From Desulfonatronum sp. (lineage in GTDB: Bacteria; Desulfobacterota; Desulfovibrionia; Desulfovibrionales; Desulfonatronaceae): 9,650 nt of DNA. Below, piece by piece: positions 1 to 7,713 of this stretch. The notes beneath the pieces are model-generated. The model worked only from the letters and a program-made list of their open reading frames with translations. It had not been told where the DNA came from and ran no database searches. Position numbers and translations under genes: made by a program. The stretch covers positions 1-9,650 of the forward strand of contig SKYX01000080.1 in NCBI GenBank assembly GCA_007127655.1, in the 5' to 3' direction. Numbering within the stretch: the first letter of the stretch is position 1; each line of letters opens with the position of its first letter.

Positions 1-19
1 ACTTTAAGGAAAATCCACC

Positions 20-2626
20 ATGGACATGAACAAATTCACCCAAAAATCCCAGGAAGCCCTGGCCGAAGCACAGGCCGCGGCCATTCGTTTCGGGCATCAG
101 CAAATCGACGTGGAGCATCTGCTCCTGGCCCTGGTCAGCCAGGAGAACGGACTCGCATCCCGCTTACTGGATCGGGCAGGGGTCAAGGCGCAAAATTACG
201 TGCAAGCCCTGGAAGGCGAGATCGGCAAGCTGCCCAAGATAAGCGGTCCCGGGGCCCAGCCCGGCCAGGTGGTGGTGACCCCGCGTCTGAACAGCGTCCT
301 GCTCAAGGCCCAGGAAAAAGCCAAGAAGATGCAGGACGAATACGTCAGTGTGGAGCACGTCCTGCTGGCCCTTCTGGAGGAACCCTCCTCCACAGCCGTC
401 GGGCGGGTGAACAAGCAGTTCAACCTGACCCCGGACCGCGTCCTGGCCGTGCTCACCGAAGTCCGCGGCAACCAGCGGGTCACTTCGGCCAATCCGGAAG
501 ACACGTACGAGGCCCTGCAGAAGTACGGTCGCGACCTGGTGGAGGAAGCCCGCAAGGGCAAGCTGGACCCGGTCATTGGCCGGGACCAGGAAATTCGCCG
601 CTGCATCCGAGTCCTTTCCCGGCGGACCAAGAACAACCCGGTCCTGGTGGGCGAGGCCGGGGTGGGCAAGACGGCCATCGTGGAGGGCTTGGCCCAGCGC
701 ATCCTCAAGCAGGACGTGCCCGAGGGGCTCAAGGACAAGACCGTTTTCTCCCTGGACATGGGCGCGCTCATCGCCGGGGCCAAGTACCGGGGCGAGTTCG
801 AGGAGCGGCTTAAGGCCGTACTTAAGGAGGTTCAGCAGTCCGAAGGCCGGATTCTGCTGTTTATCGACGAAATCCACACCATTGTCGGCGCGGGCAAGGC
901 CGAAGGGGCCATGGACGCGGGCAACCTGCTTAAGCCCATGCTGGCCCGGGGCGAACTGCACTGCATCGGGGCCACTACCCTGGACGAGTATCGCAAGCAC
1001 ATCGAAAAGGACCCGGCCCTGGAGCGCCGCTTCCAGCCCGTGCTGGTTGAAGAACCCAGCGTGGAAGACACCATCTCCATCCTGCGCGGCCTGCGGGAAC
1101 GCTTCGAGGTGCATCACGGGGTGCGGATCAACGACAGCGCCATTGTCGAAGCCGCGGTACTCTCCCACCGCTACATCACGGACCGCCAGCTTCCGGACAA
1201 GGCCATTGATCTGATCGACGAAGCCGGGGCCATGCTGCGCACGGAAATCGACTCCCTGCCATCGGAACTGGACGAGATCAACCGCAAGGTGCTCCAATTG
1301 GAGATCGAGCGGGAAGCCCTGAAGCGCGAGACGGACGAAAGCTCCCGTGACCGCCTGGAAAAGCTGGAAAAAGAATTGGCCGATCTCAAGGAAACCCAAG
1401 GCACGCTCCTGGCCCAGTGGGAAAAGGAAAAGCAAACCATCGACGAGTTGCGTAACGTCAAGGAAGAGATAGAAAAGGTCCGTCTGGAAATCGAGGAAGC
1501 CGAACGGGCCTATGATCTGAACAGGGTGGCCGAGCTGCGCTACGGCAAGCTGGCCCAACTAGAAAAGATGCTCTCCGCCCAGGACGACGAGATGACCGCC
1601 GAGTCCGGCGGGGTGCGGATGGTCAAGGAAGAGGTCGGTCCGGACGACGTGGCCGAAATTATCTCCCGCTGGACCGGGATTCCGATTTCGCGACTCCTGG
1701 AAGGAGAGCGGGAGAAGCTGCTCCGCCTGGGCGACACCCTGCACGAGCGGGTGGTGGGTCAGGACGAGGCGGTGAAAGCCGTGGCCGACGCCGTGCTTCG
1801 GGCCCGGGCCGGACTGAAGGACCCCAACCGGCCCATCGGCTCGTTCATTTTCCTCGGCCCCACCGGCGTGGGCAAGACCGAACTTTGCAAGACGCTGGCC
1901 CAGGCGCTCTTCGACACCGAGGACAACATGATCCGCCTGGACATGTCCGAGTACATGGAAAAGCACACCGTGGCCCGGCTGATCGGCGCGCCTCCGGGCT
2001 ACATCGGCTACGACGAAGGCGGCCAACTCACTGAAGCGGTCCGCCGTAAACCCTACAGCGTGGTTCTCTTCGACGAGGTTGAAAAAGCCCATCACGACGT
2101 TTTCAACGCCTTGCTCCAGATTCTGGATGACGGGCGGCTGACTGACAGCCATGGCCGAACCGTGGATTTCAAGAACACGATCATCATCATGACGTCCAAT
2201 CTGGGCTCCCAGTATCTGCTGGAAGGCATTACCCCGGAAGGCGAGCTGCGACCCGGCGTTCGCGAAGAGGTCATGGGCACTCTGCGTACCCACTTTCGAC
2301 CGGAGTTCTTGAACCGGGTGGACGAAGTGGTTTTGTTCAAGCCGCTCCTTTTGGAGCAAATCAAGCAGATCATCGATCTTTTGCTCCAGGGACTGCGCGG
2401 GCGCCTGGCCGATCGCAAAATCGAGATCGAGTTAACGGGCCCGGCTCGGGACTTCATCGCCCGGGAGGCCTACGATCCGATCTACGGCGCCAGGCCCTTG
2501 CGCAGGTATTTACAGGGACGCTTGGAAACCCCGCTGGCCAAGGAGATAATCGCCGGTCGGATTATGGATGGCCAAACAATCCGGATCGACATCGGCGACG
2601 AAGGCTTGGTACTGACCCATGCCTAA
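20..2626 (+). CDS. clpB: ATP-dependent chaperone/disaggregase ClpB
   Basis: ClpB is a hexameric cytosolic Hsp100 AAA+ machine that pulls polypeptides out of aggregates together with DnaK/DnaJ/GrpE. The 868-aa product is close to the usual ~860 aa. Seen in order: an N-terminal Clp repeat domain (about 1-145, '[11 protein letters not shown]'); the first AAA+ module with Walker A GEAGVGKT (211-218) and Walker B ILLFIDE (278-284); a coiled-coil middle domain (about 409-520, rich in E/K/L), which separates ClpB from ClpA and ClpX; a second AAA+ module with Walker A GPTGVGKT (613-620), Walker B VVLFDE (681-686) and a sensor-like MTSNLGS; and the C-terminal small domain with [15 protein letters not shown] at 6-10 lies 9 nt before the ATG at 20, which favours this start over the ATG at 26. 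Only 19 nt of upstream sequence is present, so heat-shock promoter control cannot be judged. The 3' end overlaps the next gene by 8 nt. No catalytic defect is visible. Confidence 0.97.
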   Translation: MDMNKFTQKSQEALAEAQAAAIRFGHQQIDVEHLLLALVSQENGLASRLLDRAGVKAQNYVQALEGEIGKLPKISGPGAQPGQVVVTPRLNSVLLKAQEKAKKMQDEYVSVEHVLLALLEEPSSTAVGRVNKQFNLTPDRVLAVLTEVRGNQRVTSANPEDTYEALQKYGRDLVEEARKGKLDPVIGRDQEIRRCIRVLSRRTKNNPVLVGEAGVGKTAIVEGLAQRILKQDVPEGLKDKTVFSLDMGALIAGAKYRGEFEERLKAVLKEVQQSEGRILLFIDEIHTIVGAGKAEGAMDAGNLLKPMLARGELHCIGATTLDEYRKHIEKDPALERRFQPVLVEEPSVEDTISILRGLRERFEVHHGVRINDSAIVEAAVLSHRYITDRQLPDKAIDLIDEAGAMLRTEIDSLPSELDEINRKVLQLEIEREALKRETDESSRDRLEKLEKELADLKETQGTLLAQWEKEKQTIDELRNVKEEIEKVRLEIEEAERAYDLNRVAELRYGKLAQLEKMLSAQDDEMTAESGGVRMVKEEVGPDDVAEIISRWTGIPISRLLEGEREKLLRLGDTLHERVVGQDEAVKAVADAVLRARAGLKDPNRPIGSFIFLGPTGVGKTELCKTLAQALFDTEDNMIRLDMSEYMEKHTVARLIGAPPGYIGYDEGGQLTEAVRRKPYSVVLFDEVEKAHHDVFNALLQILDDGRLTDSHGRTVDFKNTIIIMTSNLGSQYLLEGITPEGELRPGVREEVMGTLRTHFRPEFLNRVDEVVLFKPLLLEQIKQIIDLLLQGLRGRLADRKIEIELTGPARDFIAREAYDPIYGARPLRRYLQGRLETPLAKEIIAGRIMDGQTIRIDIGDEGLVLTHA

Positions 2627-3737
2627 ACAGTGCGCCTGCAAAAGCGATCAAGCCACTTTGAAACCTTTGGTTGCGCCCCGGAAGATCGAGACGAGTCCCC
2701 GGAGCATCCTTTGCCTGGACATCGGCAGCGGCACCCAGGACGTGCTGTTGCACATCCCCGGGGAGCAGCCGGAGAACTGCCCCAAGTTCGTGCTGCCTTC
2801 CCCGGCCCGGGTGATTGCCGGGCGGCTCGCGGCCCTGACAGCGGCCCGGCGGGCCGTCTGGCTCCATGGAGACAACATGGGCGGAGGTTTTTTTCAGGCT
2901 GTCCGCGCACATTTGGAACAGGGGCTGCCTCTGGCAGCCCACCCCGAAGCGGCGTTCTCCCTGGGAGACAACCCGGACCGGGTGCGGTCCATGGGCGTGG
3001 ACCTGACCGCAACCTGCCCGCCCGGCCACACTCCGCTGCACCTGGCCGACTTTGATCCGGGTTTTTGGCGGACTTTCCTGGCCACAGCCGGGTTGGACTA
3101 CCCGGACCTGATCCTGGCCGCGGCCCAGGATCACGGCTACCACCCGGATTCCAGCAACCGCGTCGGCCGGTTCCAGCTCTGGCGCGACTTCCTGCTCCAG
3201 GCCCAGGGACGCCCCGAAGCCCTGGTCTTTGCCGACCCGCCCCCGCAGCTGACCCGTCTGCGCACCCTGAAGGCGCGTATCGGGGCCGGACTGGTGGCGG
3301 ACACCGGCGCCGCCGCGGTGCTCGGCGCGCTCTTCGAGCCCGAGGTCCGGGAACGCCAGCGCACCCAAGGCGTCTGCGTGGTCAACGTGGGCAACAGCCA
3401 CGTCCTGGGGTTTCTGCTCTTTCAGGACCAGATCCTCGGCGTCTATGAGCAGCATTCCAACCGAAGCCGGGACGACGTCCTGGCCGACCTGGACCTGTTC
3501 CGCCAAGGCCTGCTGACCCACCAGCAGGTCATGGACCAATACGGCCATGGCTGTCTGACCCTGGACCTGCCGCCAGCGGCAGGCGGATTCGCCCCCACCT
3601 ACGTCCTCGGTCCCCGCCGCGCCCTGCTTCAGGACACCGGAGCCGTGTTCCTCGCCCCAGGCGGAGACATGATGCTGGCCGGATGCTTCGGGTTGTTGCA
3701 GGGCTGGAATTTCGCCTCGGCAAAGCACGCGCATTGA
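2619..3737 (+). CDS. DUF1786 family protein, function unknown (ASKHA-like motifs)
   Basis: This 372-aa protein resembles the DUF1786 family, whose members are sometimes labelled as putative pyruvate formate-lyase activating enzymes. That label is not supported here: I see no CxxxCxxC radical-SAM motif. Visible motifs are LDIGSGTQD (33-41), which resembles the phosphate-1 loop of the actin/hsp70/sugar-kinase ATPase fold and of hydantoinase/oxoprolinase proteins; a conserved-looking [12 protein letters not shown] (81-92); [14 protein letters not shown] (225-238); [14 protein letters not shown] (254-267), which resembles a second phosphate loop; and [15 protein letters not shown] near the C terminus. 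ATP binding is an inference from these motifs. There is no signal peptide or clear membrane segment, so it is probably cytosolic. The ATG overlaps the clpB stop by 8 nt (2619-2626), which suggests translational coupling. The Shine-Dalgarno is weak (AAGG 2601-2604, 14 nt away). The first ~28 residues precede the conserved core and include Cys5 and Cys7, so a slightly later non-ATG start is possible. Confidence 0.8.
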   Translation: MPKQCACKSDQATLKPLVAPRKIETSPRSILCLDIGSGTQDVLLHIPGEQPENCPKFVLPSPARVIAGRLAALTAARRAVWLHGDNMGGGFFQAVRAHLEQGLPLAAHPEAAFSLGDNPDRVRSMGVDLTATCPPGHTPLHLADFDPGFWRTFLATAGLDYPDLILAAAQDHGYHPDSSNRVGRFQLWRDFLLQAQGRPEALVFADPPPQLTRLRTLKARIGAGLVADTGAAAVLGALFEPEVRERQRTQGVCVVNVGNSHVLGFLLFQDQILGVYEQHSNRSRDDVLADLDLFRQGLLTHQQVMDQYGHGCLTLDLPPAAGGFAPTYVLGPRRALLQDTGAVFLAPGGDMMLAGCFGLLQGWNFASAKHAH

Positions 3738-3761
3738 AAAAACGAAAAAAGCAATGATATT
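3734..3761 (+). promoter_or_regulatory. Candidate sigma70-type promoter for the rpsA operon
   Basis: TTGAAA at 3734-3739 (5 of 6 matches to TTGACA) is followed after 16 nt by GATATT at 3756-3761 (4 of 6 matches to TATAAT). It sits exactly at the end of the DUF1786 gene, at the start of the only sizeable gap between plus-strand genes. If real, it would give an rpsA leader of roughly 200 nt. A rival -35-like TTGTCA lies at 3905-3910, but nothing convincing follows it as a -10. This is motif spotting only. Confidence 0.3.
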
Positions 3762-3978
3762 CGCCGTCACTATGAGCGCCGCCCAAATCACCGTTGATCA
3801 GGGCGCCTGCCTGCCTCCCCCAGGAGGTGCCGTCCCCTCGGTTTACTCCAAAGGACGGATGAGATACGAAAAACGATTTTCCGGGGCGGCAAGGGTGGCG
3901 ACAGTTGTCAACGTCGGTTTGTTCTGTTAGGGCGTAGCAAAAAATTTCTGTCGTAGGACAAGGTTCAGGGGGAACACA
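3738..3978 (+). promoter_or_regulatory. Intergenic region / rpsA 5' leader
   Basis: This 241-bp gap separates the DUF1786 gene from rpsA and is long compared with the overlapping or near-abutting junctions elsewhere. It begins A-rich (3738-3750). It contains a possible small hairpin, CCTCC at 3814-3818 pairing with GGAGG at 3823-3827 around a 4-nt loop. An alternative outer pairing is GGCGCC (3802-3807) with GGTGCC (3827-3832). It ends with a Shine-Dalgarno AGGGGGA (3967-3973) 5 nt before the rpsA ATG. In gammaproteobacteria, S1 represses its own translation through its mRNA leader. Whether this leader does so is unknown. No hairpin followed by a T-run is seen, so no intrinsic terminator is called for the upstream pair. 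I see no homologue of a known riboswitch. Confidence 0.5.
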
Positions 3979-5721
3979 ATGACCAACACAACAGACGAGA
4001 CGCAGGATCAGTTCGACCAGGAGATGGAACTCAACTTCGAGGCAGAGCTGGAGCAGTATTTGAACGACGATTTCGGCGATGTCGATGAAGGAAGCATCGT
4101 TCAAGGTGAGGTTGTCAAAATCGACGGAGATCACATCCTGGTGGACGTGAACTTCAAGTCCGAGGGTCAGATTCCGTCCGCGGAATTCAAGGACCAGGAC
4201 GGAAATCTCACGATCAAGATGGGCGACAAGATCGACGTCTACGTGATCAAGAAAAACGAAGGAGAAGGCTCGATTCTCCTGTCCAGGGAAAAAGCCAAGC
4301 GGATGCAGCTGTTCGACAAGCTTGAGGGCGTCCTGGATTCCAACGAGATTATCACGGGGACGATCACCAAACGCATCAAGGGCGGTTATCATGTGGACGT
4401 GGACGGCGTGGAAGCCTTTTTGCCCGGCTCCCACGTGGATCTGCGACCGGTACCGGACATGGATGCCCTGGTGGGTCAGGACTTCGAATTCCGGGTTCTG
4501 AAAGTCAATCGCCGTCGCAGCAATGTCATTGTGTCCCGCCGCGTCCTGCTTGAGGAAGAACGCGACAGCATGCGTCAGACTCTGCTCCAGAATATTGAGG
4601 AAGGCCAGACGATTGAGGGCAAGGTCAAGAACATCACCGACTACGGCGTGTTCGTCGATCTCGGCGGGCTGGACGGTCTGCTGCACATCACGGACATGGC
4701 CTGGAAGCGTATCCGCCATCCCAAGGAAATGGTCCAAATCGGCGACGATCTGGAACTGATGGTCCTCAACTTCGACAAGGAAAACCAGAAAGTTTCCCTG
4801 GGCCTGAAGCAGCTGGTCCCGGATCCGTGGACCAATATCGCGGCTAAATTCCCGGAAGACACCCGCCTGACCGGCAAGGTCACCAACCTGGTGGACTACG
4901 GTGCGTTCGTGGAGCTGGAGCCCGGTGTGGAAGGCTTGGTGCACATCTCTGAAATGTCCTGGACCCGCAAGCTGCGTCATCCTTCCCAGATGGTTCGGGT
5001 TGGCGACGCTGTGGACGTGATCGTCCTGGGCGTGGATCAGGAAAAGAAGCGCATTTCCCTGGGCATGAAGCAGGTCGCGCCCAATCCGTGGGACGTGGTC
5101 GGCGAGAAGTATCCGGACGGCACCGTGCTCGAGGGGACTATCAAGAACATCACCGAATTCGGCATGTTCGTGGGCATCGAGGACGGCATCGATGGCCTGA
5201 TCCACGTGTCCGACATTTCCTGGACCAAAAAAGTCCGCCATCCCAGCGAGATGTACAAGGTCGGGGACGTGGTCCAGGCCAAGGTGCTTACCGTGGACAA
5301 GGGCAGCGAGAAGTTCACCCTGGGCGTCAAGCAGCTCACGGAAGATCCGTGGTCTTTGGTACCCCAGCGCTATCCCGTGGGCTCCACCATTTCCGGCACT
5401 GTGACCAACATCACGGACTTCGGCCTGTTCATCGAGGTCGAGGAAGGGATTGAAGGCTTGGTCCACGTTTCCGAGGTCAGTCGGAAGAAGATCAAAAAGC
5501 CTAGTGAGCTGTTCCAGGAAGGCCAGGTCATTCAGGCCAGGGTCATCCACGTCAGCGCGGATGAACGCCGCCTGGGCTTGTCCATTAAAGCCTTGGAGGA
5601 AGACGAGATGAAGAAGGGTCGGGAGTTCCACGGCAATGTCGGGTCCTCCACCCAGGCCGCCAGCACGAACTTGGGCGATTTGATCCGACAAAATATCGAG
5701 GATGGAACACCTGAAGACTAA
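3979..5721 (+). CDS. rpsA: 30S ribosomal protein S1
   Basis: S1 binds mRNA on the 30S subunit and helps unfold and deliver it for initiation. The 580-aa product carries six tandem S1/OB-fold repeats, at approximately 38-104, 122-187, 209-278, 294-365, 381-453 and 468-538. Repeats 3-6 are closely alike, each running G-x-V/I-x-N-I-T-D/E-Y/F-G-x-F-V to G-L-x-H-I/V-S, then HPxxM/KPSEL and a closing xLGxKQL or similar. Repeats 1 and 2 are divergent, as expected for the ribosome-docking end of S1. The N terminus (1-36) and C-terminal tail (542-580) are acidic or polar and lie outside the repeats. The ATG at 3979 has AGGGGGA 5 nt upstream. The gene heads a tightly packed set, and sppA begins inside its last 20 nt. 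Six repeats with an S1-type linker layout distinguish it from single-S1 proteins such as PNPase or RNase E. Confidence 0.97.
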   Translation: MTNTTDETQDQFDQEMELNFEAELEQYLNDDFGDVDEGSIVQGEVVKIDGDHILVDVNFKSEGQIPSAEFKDQDGNLTIKMGDKIDVYVIKKNEGEGSILLSREKAKRMQLFDKLEGVLDSNEIITGTITKRIKGGYHVDVDGVEAFLPGSHVDLRPVPDMDALVGQDFEFRVLKVNRRRSNVIVSRRVLLEEERDSMRQTLLQNIEEGQTIEGKVKNITDYGVFVDLGGLDGLLHITDMAWKRIRHPKEMVQIGDDLELMVLNFDKENQKVSLGLKQLVPDPWTNIAAKFPEDTRLTGKVTNLVDYGAFVELEPGVEGLVHISEMSWTRKLRHPSQMVRVGDAVDVIVLGVDQEKKRISLGMKQVAPNPWDVVGEKYPDGTVLEGTIKNITEFGMFVGIEDGIDGLIHVSDISWTKKVRHPSEMYKVGDVVQAKVLTVDKGSEKFTLGVKQLTEDPWSLVPQRYPVGSTISGTVTNITDFGLFIEVEEGIEGLVHVSEVSRKKIKKPSELFQEGQVIQARVIHVSADERRLGLSIKALEEDEMKKGREFHGNVGSSTQAASTNLGDLIRQNIEDGTPED

Positions 5722-6601
5722 ACCCAGCTTCAGTCAGCGTCATCCATTCCTCTTTGGATTACTGTTGATGTTCACGGCCGTGGCCCTGGTTTCCGGGGCC
5801 ATGGCCGTTTGGCGTTCTTACGCCGACAAGCACCCCGGCGCGTTTCTGGCCTTTTCCAGTCCCAAGATTGGCGTGGTGCACATCGAGGGGATGATCCTGG
5901 ACCCCACGGACGACCTGAACTGGATTCGCCGCCTGCGCGAAGATCCCACGGTCCTGGGCGTCTTGGTCCGAGTCAACTCGCCCGGTGGGGTGGTCGGTCC
6001 GTCTCAGGAGTTACATCGAGGTCTGCAACGTTTGGCCGAGCGCAAGCCGGTTGTCGTCTCCATGGGGGCCGTGGCCGCTTCCGGCGGCTATTACGTGGCC
6101 GTGGCCGGAGATCAAATCATGGCCAATCCGGGAACCCTCACCGGAAGCATCGGGGTACGGATGGAACTGACCAACCTCCAGGGCCTGATGGAAAAGCTGG
6201 GCATCCGGCGGGAGTCCCTGGCCAGTGGCGAGTTCAAGTCCGCCGTGACGCCCTTCGAGGAGCTGACTCCGGAGACACGGGCCTATCTTCAGGCCGTGGT
6301 CATGGACATGCACGGCCAGTTCACGCGGGATATCGCCCAGGGCCGGGATATGCCCCTGGAAGAGGTGGAGAAAATCGCCGATGGCCGGATCATGACCGGC
6401 TTACAAGCCCTGGAATTCGGGCTGATCGATGCCATCGGCGGCCAAGAGGAGGCTTTAGACTTGCTGCGGTCCATTGCCGAGATCGACGAGCGTGTCGACC
6501 TTATTGAAGACCCGAAGCGAGACCAGTCACTCTGGAAAAAAATTCTCGGCTCGGTGGAAGAAGAGCTTCGCGTTCAAGGCCCTTTGTGGGTTTTCCGGTG
6601 A
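5702..6601 (+). CDS. sppA: Signal peptide peptidase SppA, short form
   Basis: SppA is a membrane-anchored serine peptidase of family S49 that degrades cleaved signal peptides and other membrane-released peptides. The 299-aa protein has a short basic N terminus and one hydrophobic segment (about 16-37), then a single protease domain on the far side of the membrane. Visible motifs are IGVVHIEGMI (56-65), VNSPGGVVGPS (91-101), GAVAASGGYY (122-131) with the expected nucleophile Ser127, GTLTGSIGV (144-152), and SGEFKSAVTPF (175-185) with the expected general base Lys179. The Ser/Lys dyad is therefore intact. The length fits the single-domain form (about 300 aa), not the duplicated ~600-aa E. coli protein. 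The ATG lies 20 nt inside rpsA. GAGG (5698-5701) directly abuts it, too close for a normal Shine-Dalgarno, and an in-frame stop at 5681-5683 rules out an earlier start except at a rare codon. Translation probably depends on ribosomes finishing rpsA. Confidence 0.93.
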   Translation: MEHLKTKPSFSQRHPFLFGLLLMFTAVALVSGAMAVWRSYADKHPGAFLAFSSPKIGVVHIEGMILDPTDDLNWIRRLREDPTVLGVLVRVNSPGGVVGPSQELHRGLQRLAERKPVVVSMGAVAASGGYYVAVAGDQIMANPGTLTGSIGVRMELTNLQGLMEKLGIRRESLASGEFKSAVTPFEELTPETRAYLQAVVMDMHGQFTRDIAQGRDMPLEEVEKIADGRIMTGLQALEFGLIDAIGGQEEALDLLRSIAEIDERVDLIEDPKRDQSLWKKILGSVEEELRVQGPLWVFR

Positions 6602-6622
6602 GCGGCAAAGGAACGTCGAAGC

Positions 6623-6628
6623 GAGGAG
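6623..6628 (+). promoter_or_regulatory. Shine-Dalgarno that sets the mqnE start
   Basis: GAGGAG lies 8 nt before the GTG at 6637. The earlier in-frame GTG codons at 6586 and 6598 have no comparable site. This supports the shorter mqnE reading frame, starting 35 nt after the sppA stop codon. Confidence 0.7.
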
Positions 6629-6636
6629 AACCCCGC

Positions 6637-7713
6637 GTGCTTGACCGCATCATTGAGAAGGTAGTCGGCAATACCCGGCTCAGTCGAGACGAGGCCTTGA
6701 CCTTGGCCCAGGAGGCCGACATCCATGTCCTGGGACGGCTGGCCCTAGCCCGGCGCTCCGAGCTGCATGGCCAAAACGCCTATTTCGTCTACAACCAGCA
6801 CCTCAACTACACGAACATTTGCCAGAATGCCTGCCGATTCTGCGCCTTCAGCCGCCGGGTCGAGGACGAGGACGCCTACACCTTGAGCGTGGATGAGGCC
6901 GTGGATCGGGTCCGCTCCCGGGGCGACGAACCGGTTCGAGAGATCCACATCGTCGGCGGCCTGAACCCGGAGCTGCCCTACCAGTATTACCTGGACCTGG
7001 TTAGCGCGGTGAAGCAGGCCCGCCCCAATGCCTCGGTCAAGGCCTTCACCGCCGTGGAGGTGGCCTTTCTGGCCCAGCGCGGCGGCATATCCCCACGCCG
7101 GGTGCTGCAGGACCTCCAGGCCGCCGGCCTGGACGCGTTGCCCGGCGGCGGCGCGGAAGTTTTTTCCCCGGCACTGCGTGCCAAGCTCTGTCCGGAAAAG
7201 GTTTCCGGGGAACAATGGCTGGAGATCCACCAATTGGCCCACGAGCTGGGCATCCGCTCCAACGCCACCATGCTCTTCGGCCACATCGAAACCTGGGCCG
7301 ACCGCCTGGACCACCTTCTGGCCCTCCGGGATCTGCAGGATCGCACCGGCGGATTCATGTGCTTTATTCCCTTGCCCTACCAGCCTCGACACAACGATCT
7401 CCGGGCCAAAGGCCCGGACGGCCTGGACATCCTGCGGATGCTGGCCGTATCCCGCATCGTCCTGGACAATGTCCGGAACCTGAAAGCCTACTGGGTGATG
7501 ACCGGGATCAAGGCGGCCCAGATGGGTCTATGGTACGGCGCGGACGACCTCGACGGGACCATCGTCGAGGAGCGCATCGGGCACGCCGCCGGAGCCGAGA
7601 CCCCCAAGGGCATGACCCGGGACCAGATCATGGAAATCATCATCCAGGCCGGATTCATTCCGATGGAGCGCACCAGTCGCTTCGAGCCGACGAGCCCGGA
7701 CGTTAGCGCATGA
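6637..7713 (+). CDS. mqnE: Aminodeoxyfutalosine synthase (radical SAM, menaquinone synthesis)
   Basis: MqnE is a radical SAM enzyme that joins the product of MqnA (3-[(1-carboxyvinyl)oxy]benzoate) to S-adenosylmethionine to make aminodeoxyfutalosine, an early step of the futalosine route to menaquinone. With the GTG at 6637 the product is 358 aa, normal for the family. The CxxxCxxC cluster motif is in ICQNACRFCAF, with Cys at residues 62, 66 and 69. Other family segments are IHIVGGLNPELP (103-114), KAFTAVEV (135-142), LPGGGAEVF (168-176), FGHIETW (214-220) and IPLPYQP (244-250). KAFTAVE plus GHIETW and the D-RTGGF stretch point to MqnE; the related MqnC (cyclase) is the main alternative. The reading frame also extends back to GTGs at 6586 and 6598, the latter giving a GTGA overlap with sppA, but the Shine-Dalgarno favours 6637. 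It overlaps the aspartate kinase by 4 nt. No other mqn gene is present in the window. Confidence 0.9.
   Translation: MLDRIIEKVVGNTRLSRDEALTLAQEADIHVLGRLALARRSELHGQNAYFVYNQHLNYTNICQNACRFCAFSRRVEDEDAYTLSVDEAVDRVRSRGDEPVREIHIVGGLNPELPYQYYLDLVSAVKQARPNASVKAFTAVEVAFLAQRGGISPRRVLQDLQAAGLDALPGGGAEVFSPALRAKLCPEKVSGEQWLEIHQLAHELGIRSNATMLFGHIETWADRLDHLLALRDLQDRTGGFMCFIPLPYQPRHNDLRAKGPDGLDILRMLAVSRIVLDNVRNLKAYWVMTGIKAAQMGLWYGADDLDGTIVEERIGHAAGAETPKGMTRDQIMEIIIQAGFIPMERTSRFEPTSPDVSA

Noticed and set aside
164..1558. A 464-codon open frame on the minus strand opposite clpB
   Set aside because: It is antisense to conserved ClpB coding sequence, has low-complexity content and shows no domain.
3735..3850. 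Possible terminator after the DUF1786 gene
   Set aside because: No GC-rich hairpin followed by a T-run is present. The CCTCC/GGAGG hairpin at 3814-3827 lacks a T tract.
3900..3909. Short inverted repeat GACA-GT-TGTC in the rpsA leader
   Set aside because: Four-base arms are expected often by chance, and no partner site or regulator is evident.
3754..3930. A 58-codon ATG frame in the rpsA leader (begins MIFAVTMSAAQ)
   Set aside because: It has no Shine-Dalgarno, no recognisable family and a length expected by chance in GC-rich DNA. A leader peptide cannot be excluded but is not supported.
4582..5600. Repeated nucleotide blocks such as those encoding N-I-T-D/E and G-L-x-H-I/V-S
   Set aside because: These are explained by the tandem S1 protein domains and are not a separate DNA repeat.
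3529..5691. A 720-codon open frame on the minus strand opposite rpsA and the leader
   Set aside because: It lies antisense to a certain six-repeat S1 gene. Its periodic composition mirrors the S1 repeats, and no family is recognisable. It is a shadow frame caused by high GC.
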